Shown here: one piece after another, positions 10,001-19,000 of the stretch
Layout of the letters: the number at the start of each line of letters is the position of its first letter
Numbering within the stretch: position 1 is the first letter of the stretch
Origin: Pycnopodia helianthoides
Lineage: Eukaryota > Echinodermata > Asteroidea > Forcipulatida > Asteriidae
DNA length: 64,000 bases
Assembly (NCBI GenBank): GCA_032158295.1
Contig: CM063258.1
Span: 935,001 to 999,000 of the forward strand
Reading direction: 5' to 3'
Position numbers and translations under genes: made by a program
Notes under the pieces: generated by a model
Database searches by the model: none
The model's input: only the letters and a program-made list of their open reading frames with translations
What the model was told of the DNA's origin: nothing

Positions 10001-13000
10001 GTGAAAATGGCCTTGCCCTCTTAAAGATGAATTTCAAACTTTACCCAACTGTGTAAGTCCACTTTTGCATGATTTCTTTCTAGGGGTGCACTGTTTAGCA
10101 GCAAATTAATGAGACCAACCAAGGAAAAGCTGGAACCTTCCAGACAGCTAAAATGGCAGCGCTCTTGTTTTGCCTCGAAGCAGATATGAACTAAACACAT
10201 CCCATTCTGCGGTTTATTCCCCAATGCTCAAACTACCGTTGTGCACTCTATGTGCACAGCGGACCTGACAGTGGTGTCTGCAAGTGACAGAAAGACGATG
10301 CACAAATTTGTCAGGTTTTTTCCCGTTATATTTCAGATTTGCTACACTGGAGAAGAACATGGAGTTTAGTCACATGACCAGCGTTCAACAACGGCAATTC
10401 CTTACATTCTAAACGGCCGGGACACGATGGTCAAATCACAAACTGGGTCGGGTAAGTACACTCAACTGCATTCTCTTCCAAAACAGCAAATACCATATTT
10501 TTTTCTCAAAGTATGTTTAATAGCAGAAATTTGATAAGAAGATTCAGGATACCATTTCCGATTCGTCGTTGTTTTTACGAAGCGATGATATAAGCCCCGC
10601 AGCCAAAAATATGTGTTTTGAGGTGTCCTAAACAATAGTTTGAGAAATAGTTAAACTTTAAGTGTTGCTTTTCTAAAAACACATATCGTAATACTAGGTT
10701 TTTTTTCACTTCAAATTTACTGTCGAAGTAAAGCTGAATTCTTTGGTCATACAGAGCTGTCAGTTTATTATGTTTGTCGGTAATTTATTCCTAAACACAT
10801 TTTGTGAAACAGACCTACCCACAGAATGCGTGTTCAAACCAATACATAAGTTTGACACTTCTTCAAAAATGGTAAATGAACTATTTTGTCACTTTGAAAA
10901 ATCGCAATTTAAGTCAAGTTTTAGCCGACATTTGGAACAGCAACACACCTACCGTATTTTGAACATTATTTCCCCCATCTATTGCAGGAAAAACCCTTGC
11001 CTATGCTGTACCCATTGTCAACTCTCTTCAGGGTCATGACCCCAAGGTTCAAAGGTCAGACGGACCTTATGTTCTCATTCTGGTACCGACCAGAGAGGTA
11101 TGTTGATCAATATGTTTTGACTTGAGTGAACGGTTTGGGGTCAATCATGTCTGTGTTATAGTAGCCATCTGAGGCAAATTACATCAATAGCAATCCGCAC
11201 TAACAATTGAAGCTCAGTACCCGGATCTCAGACAACGTGTCTAATTTGACTAAATATGTGTGCATACATGTCCAAGCTTTATGTTACTGGCGCATACTGA
11301 CTTGCTACTACGGTCTGGTGCGCTGATGAGGTGAGGGTCTGGAAAGTTCTTCTGACATCCGAGTATTTTGAGTGAAAGTGATGTTATTAGTGGGGAACGA
11401 TATTGAGAGCATAAAACTTTGAGCACATATTTCAGCTGCAGTTCTCTCCTTGTTTCTCCCTTTTTTAAAATTTCAGCTAGCCTTACAAAGCTTTGCCACA
11501 CTTCAGAAAGTCTGCAAGGTAGGTATCTGCAAAACATGATTCATGATGGTTTTTAAAAAAACATTCACATTCTTATTAAACCATAGATAATGAAACTTGA
11601 TAAAAAGAAAGAAATCCCACAACTTAATGGACTTGGTATTTCCTGAAAATTTGTCCATGACCACCCGTGGTAATATTTGTAAAAACCTTTTGAAAACTTC
11701 TTGAGTGATCGTTTTCCTTTGAAAATATCTTGCCACACTGAAACCCCGACTTGATAAAGGAAAACAACAAAGGTTCCCAGTTGCTACACGCACTCCGCCT
11801 CACATCACAAAGGGCGCCCTCATCGTTATTTTGTAATGTGACGGCCAGTGCGCGTGCGTGCAATAACTTGGTTGGAGTTCACAATTCCATGTACAGCCAC
11901 AGGCCTGCTACAATTATGATAACAGTCCCTGTGAAATCTTTGTATCTAGTACAGTTGAACTCTTTGTTGCTGAAAAATTATTTCCATTATTAAAAATTAT
12001 TAAAAGTTACTTCCATAATTTTTACGGTGTGTTTGAGTCAAGTATTGTACAGAGCTTAATTTAGCAGAGCTCTATATACACCCCCTCATTTAACCAAGAC
12101 GATATTCCATCAAATTGTAGCCGTTTGTGTGGATAGTGCCAGGCTACCTGATGGGCGGGGAAAAGATGAAATCGGAGAAGGCGCGGATAAGGCGTGGCAT
12201 CAACATCCTGGTGGCCACACCCGGCCGTCTCTTGGATCACATTAAGAACACCGGGACGCTGAAGCTGGACAGGGTACAGTGGCTGGTCATGGATGAAGCA
12301 GATAGGTAAGACGGTAGTTGGAAAAAAATAATAATTTGTGAATTATTTGACTGTTTTGATGGTATTTTTTCATCAATATTTTTCATGGTTTTGTTAGCTG
12401 TACTGTAGAATTGGATTTGCGAGGAGGCCATGGTCTCCGTTGCCCTGGTCTTTGCCTTGGTCTTGGCCTTGGTCTTGGCCTTGGTGCCCCTTCAAAAGTT
12501 TGCCATAGACTTTACGATGTTCCAATGGAAGTGCCCTTTGCAAAATGAAAATGGCCTTACCCTCTCAAAGATAACATTTCAGGCCTGGTACTGTTGTTGG
12601 AAAGACACCAAGACTAATATTTATTGTACGAGGAAAAAATGTGTCTATTTATTCTTATTTTTTTCTAAATGTTTTAGGTTATTGGACATGGGATACGACC
12701 GAGACGTGTCTCTCATTCTCAATGCGCTGAATGAGAAGCGCCCTCAACGGCAAAATATATTCCTGTCAGCTACCCTCTCGGAAGGTACAGTTTAAAAAAA
12801 ATGAATGTTAATTAAATGTTCCTAAAAGGTTATATGGAACTTGTGACTAAACGGTTAAAGGCAGTGGATACTTTTTCTTATTACCCAAGAACTATAAAAT
12901 TATTACCTTAAGAACTTACTTGGTAAGGAGCACCTGAGAGCTGTCGATAGTATAAAACATTGTGAGAAACGACTCCCTCTGAAGTAATGCAGTTTTTGAG

Positions 13001-16000
13001 AAAATTATTTGATTCAATCCGAACTATAAGCCCACCTGTAAAAGAAGAAAATGTCAACACACTTTCTGGGATTAAAATTGCCACTGTTGTGGCATAGTGA
13101 GGTATGGATTGATTGTCTCAAGAAACACACTGATAGTAGGAGGGTTAAGCATACCTGAAACCATCTTAGCTCCTTAGGAGTATGCAGCACCGGCAACCTG
13201 GACACACACAGGTTTGCTGATCATTCACATCAACAATGTGTATCCCTCACTGGCATTCATGTACTCCAGGTTGATGAGAAGCAATTATAGATCAGTTTCT
13301 TGCCCAAGGACCCAAGGTGTCATGACCGGGATTCGAACCCACACCCCGATGACTTGTGTCCAATATGCTAGACAGCTTGGACAAGAAGCGTGGCTGCATG
13401 GAAATTGTCGCCACATTTCACAGTGGTTATTCTGATCTTCTTTACATTTTCCACAAGAATTTTTTTCAGCCTGTTCTATAGACTGTGCAAGTCTTGCGCA
13501 TTTTCAAACATTGGGAACCCCTAAAGTGCGAGAGTTTGTTTCCTTCATGCATTAAAGTATTGTACATGGAGCCAAAGTGCTCCCAAAAATGTTTGAGTAC
13601 ACGCGAGACTTACACGATTTATTGCCTTGTTTCTTCTTCTGCCCAGTTTCATGGCTTTGTTTTGTGTTTTTCAAGCACATTCTGTGATTGTGTTTTTCTT
13701 TTCCTAGGCGTTGAACGACTCGCCGACATGACTCTAAACGATCCTATCATCATTGACATGGCGAAAGAAAAACAAGCAGTGAGGGCGGCAGAACCATCCC
13801 CAGACCATCTCCAAGAAGAACTGAGTAAAGGAACAGACAATAAGGCAGGGAGAAGTAAAGAGAGTGGAGACTCTGGTGATGCTGCCAAGGTGGACTTTAC
13901 CACTCCGGAGGGACTCCAGCAATATTTTGTTATCGTCCCCAGCAAACTGAGACTTGTGTCTCTGGCTGCGTTCATTTTAAAACGAGCTCAGGTACATTTT
14001 TGTTTCTTTTCACCTTAATCAGGGAAGAGCAGCTCAACAGGGCTTGGTGCTGAATCGATTGGTTTTCTAAGAAAATTCATTGTGATCGGTCATCAATAAT
14101 ACATTAACCCTTGTACTGTTTGAACATTAAATATCATCCACTGTGGTTTTGAATGATAGTTAAGCCATGCTAGCCTTCATATAATATCATGTGGTGGATG
14201 CATAACAGTACACACTCAACCCTCCTACTATTTGACATTTAATTCATTCACTGTGGTTTGAATGATAGATAAACTATGCCAGCTACATATATATCATGTG
14301 TGAATGCATCGACACAGTACACAGTCAACCCTCCTACTATCTTATCATTTAATATCATCCACCGAGCTGTGGTTTTGAATTGTCAGGGATTTTTTGCAAG
14401 CTCATATCAGGCTTGTTTCAGTTGCGGCAACCAAAATAAGTGATCGAGTTGTGAGGTTTCCAAGTGCTTTATTCTCGAAGTTGGTGTCATTTTAACATGG
14501 TAATTTTTGTGGAGGATTTACACTGGTGGGAACTTTATAATCTGTGAGCTTTAAAGGCAAAGTATACCGGTGGTTTTTGAAATCAGGAGCGGTTATGTCC
14601 TCGCATGAAGAATAATCCCTAATAGGAATACACAATCTGAGAAATGTGTCTGAGATTCAAATTTGGGGGGATAAAAACTGACATCTTTTTCCATATCCAC
14701 AATATTTTGAATTGAAATATTTCTCAAAATGCTTTATACTATCGAAGGTTGCTGTACTTCTAACCAAGTAAGTTTTTATTGCCATACATTCTAGAGTGAT
14801 TACCAATCGTATACCTTCCCTTTAAGATTGAAACTTATAATTTGTTCAAATGATGTCATTCCACAGACTACCGGTGACTGTAAGATGTGGTCTTTCTCTC
14901 CAGCCGTGACTCGGTTGAGTTCCACTACACGTTATTCAAAGAAGGCATCAAGACAGTGGTGGCCAATCTGAACCTGCTTGTGTTGAGACTACATGGGAGC
15001 ATGTCACAAGAGGTAAACTGCTGGAAGTTTAAAACCTTGTCTTCCTAATATGGGAATAAATGAGTGGCAGTGAGGTCTTAACCGGCCGTTTAAAACCAGG
15101 CAGGGTCGTGGCCCTTTGATAAAGGATTGAGACGAAGGTGAGGTCCTTGATCGCACGGCCCCAACCTGCAAGGTTTTAAATTGCCGGTTAAGACCGAGTC
15201 ACTACAAGTTTATTCAAATTCATAAATGCCGTTTTTGTTAAAAAGCATAATACTGTTGGAAAATCTGTAAAACTCTTCTGTAAACTTTCCTTTCTTGTCA
15301 CGATCTCGGGCTCTGTTTAGCAAAGGGTCAAATTGCATAACAGATTTTAGATTGAGTACCAGTAAGTATTGATTGCATTATGCATAAATTACACCTGCGT
15401 AACCTTGCGCGCCACGCATATGTTTAAACACTTCTCCTGTGTTTATATCGCACGTTTAAACATGGCCATGTGATCTCCTCTCGACCAATCAGAATGTATA
15501 AACTGTCCATGTATTTATGAGATATATTTTCAAATCTATAATTTCTGTATCTGACTATTATGTACATTTTTCATAGCAAAAATAAATAGCACAGTGTAAA
15601 GTTGGGAGCAAATGTATTTCAAGTGTTTTAATTTGCAATTCTTACTCAAATTGGCTCATGTGCTCAATGCTGTACGTCTACTATTAAACGTTCCAATAAC
15701 CATTTGCGAGTTTGATTTGAATAAGGTCTGGTACAATGAGATCGCTTAATTTGAATTTCCTCAGACTATAGAAACAGTTGCTATGTAAATGGTTCGGGGC
15801 AAGCTTTTGTATAGCAACCTCCAGATGAGCAAAGCCTGGTACCATTGTGCCATACACATTCACTCACAATGTGTTAGGGGCGTTCTCTGTCTCTTATGTA
15901 ACCACGCAAAAGCTTGACCCAAATCAACTGTCTCATAGTCTGAGGAAGTTAAATTTAAGTGGTAACTTGTGACTAAGCAAGTCATGTACCAACACTATCA

Positions 16001-19000
16001 AACTAACTCTAAATGGCTTAATTTGGCTAAGCACAGCTGAAATTCGTTTAGCAAAAATGAGCAACCAGCTAAAATGAATCTTGATATCATATGTGTATGA
16101 CTGGTTCCCTGCAATGTTTCGCTTAAAAATTAAAATTGTTTAGAAATTCTTCCCCTTCAGCATCACGTAGCAATAGATTTTGTGAGGCGCTGTAATTGTT
16201 GTTCTTGTTTTTGTTTACAGGAGCGAACAGAGGTATTTCTCAACTTTCAAGAAGCAAAGTCTGGCATTTTGTTATGCACGGTGAGTAAAGTTGGGAAACT
16301 GTCTGTGTAAATAAAAAAAAAAAAATTTGTTGAACAAAGAAAAATTTACTTAAGCAGGATTTGAACCTGTGACCTCCGGATTTATGTGCCGGCGCTCTAC
16401 AACTGAGCTATCTAACCCTATGTTGGCGGTCTCCCTATCTTGTCAATATTTTTGTTTGGGGGTGCCAGTCAGAAGCCATACAACCTGTGACTACTCTATG
16501 GCCAGGGATCACACCCAAGTTTACGATACAACCTGGAGTATGCAACTTTTCTTTTCAAATATCAAGTTTACTTTGGGGTATTGCCCAATTTGATAGCTGC
16601 TTTGCAACCCTGTGTGTACAGGATGACGCATAATTCACAAACAATTTTCAGAGAGTTCAGTATTGGGCAGCTCGGTTGATAGTCTGTGCAAGGAAATTTG
16701 ACCAACAACACCTATCCTATACAGGACTTGCACTGGCTACCAATTGAGGCACGAATTCAATACAATATCATGCTGCTCGTGTACCGGTGTCTGAATTCTC
16801 ATGGTCCAGCATACTTGACCAACCTACTGACCTTCCATAAACAACCTACCTTGCGCTCCAGTTCTAAAAGATCTGCAATTATCCATTCCTAGAAGCAAGC
16901 ACAGTTGGGGTGACCGCGCCTTTTCAGTCGCGGCCCCCAAGGATCTGGAACAGTCTTCCTTACAACATCAGGCAATCACATACAATACTGACTTTCAAGA
17001 CATCACTTAAATCTCACCTGTATTAAAAGAGCTTACTGTACGGCGCCATGAGCAATGACCCTTGGAATATGGCGCCATATAATGTTACGATTGATTTTTG
17101 ATTGATTGTTAATTTTTGTTCTCTCTCTCCTGTCAGGATGTCGCAGCACGAGGGTTAGACTTGCCCAAAGTCAAGTGGATTGTCCAGGTAGGTGAACCCA
17201 AAACACAAACTTGAAGAACTTTATTTCTTATAGTGTGATGGGAAAAGATGGATTCATCGTGTATAATGCAGGGCTGAGATTTGAGAATTTACGATTGTTC
17301 AATGGTCTTCCTTCACCTTAAATGTTCTTGTAAGGGCTTTGCTTAATCCCAGTGGAATGGCGCACATTTACACATGCGCATTGGACTATTCCTCCTGACC
17401 TAATAACCCCTGGTCATCTCTTCCTGTTTATGAAAGATTCGACTATCAATAATAATGTAGCTCTATTGTGTAAATTCATTGCAAATAACTATTGTCATTA
17501 TTTAACTTGTACTAAAAAAGGGCTCCGTCACGACATTCGTTGTGCAACTTTGGTCTAGAAAGATCGTTTACATTATCTATGGAGCCTCCATGCATTATCA
17601 TATCATGTGTACATGTACATCATTGTTTGCGCATTGCGCCGATTGCCAGTACAGTCGTTCCCATCATGCATCACTACATCCTGAACAAGAATGCGTGCAA
17701 GCTCATCAGCCCATCGCAGCGGTCTTGGATGAGACCGATGGGCCAGAGTGAATTGTAAGGCATGAATGAAGTTGCCATCACAGGATAATAATAATAATAA
17801 CGGACATTTATATTGCGCAATGCCTATATGAATATACTCTACTGCGCATCACAATTATTACCCTGGTCACTGGGCCATTAGTTTCATTCCTTAAACCATC
17901 TCAGCTCCTCCTATGCTACAAATATGCACTACTAAGCTAAATCAATCACAAGAACCATCTCTGCCCTCACAGGTACCCATTTTACCCCTGGGTGGAGAGA
18001 AGCAATTATAGTTAAGTGTCTTGCTCAGGGACACAAGTGTCACGACCGGGACTCGAACCCACACTCTGCTGAACAGAAGCATCAGAGCTTGAGTTCGGTG
18101 TTCTTATCCGCTCGGCCACAACACCCTCAACAGGAGAGAAAGACGCAACCCTTGTTAAGATCAAACCTCTTGGTTTCTATTTGTGGTGTTGTAGAGAGTC
18201 TGTAAATCCTCTAGAATGTAACGGCCGATATGATTCAGGGACTTCAAGATACTGCTACGCATTTTTCAGGGTTTGTCTTTTTCATACAATCACACTGGTG
18301 ATTACGAATTGAAAAAAACAAAATATTTTGTGCAATATAAAAGAAGATTATCTCTCCAGAGCTCGATTTCACAAAGAGTTCAGACTGATCGTAACTGCAA
18401 ATCCATCGCAGTTGCTTAGCAAAAAGTGATGTCACAATACAAATCACTATGGTAATACTGATAACTCATCTTAAGATTCAATCTTAGTGCTTTGTGAAAT
18501 CGTCCCCTGTCCTCTGTGTACATCACTGGCTTCCTGTACGTCTTTGAAATGTTGGTCCTGTTCTTCCGCTCTCTCCAGACCCACAATCCATTTTTAAGGA
18601 ATTTTCCATCTGTTCAATCTCATCATTGCTAAGGGAACATTACAGAATTGGAAAGCACTTTATGTAATCCACCATATACATAAACTGACAAACCTGTAGA
18701 AGTTTGAGATCGATCGGCCATCTGGGTCACGAGAAAATAGTGAAAAACCGATTACACATTTGCAAGAAATCATATAGATTCAACAAATGAATAAAACGCT
18801 CACTGAGCGATAAACTCCAATCGGAAATTAGTTTATTCATTTCTCATCAAATATGGTATTTTAGACAGAAATATTTCAAGGGATGTTTTCTACTATCATC
18901 ATCATTAGACCGTGTAAGTTTTATGTCAATCTGTGATCAAAAGTATATTTTACAAGTTTTTTTCCTACCAATTCTGTAATGTTCCTTTAAAAACTGAAAA

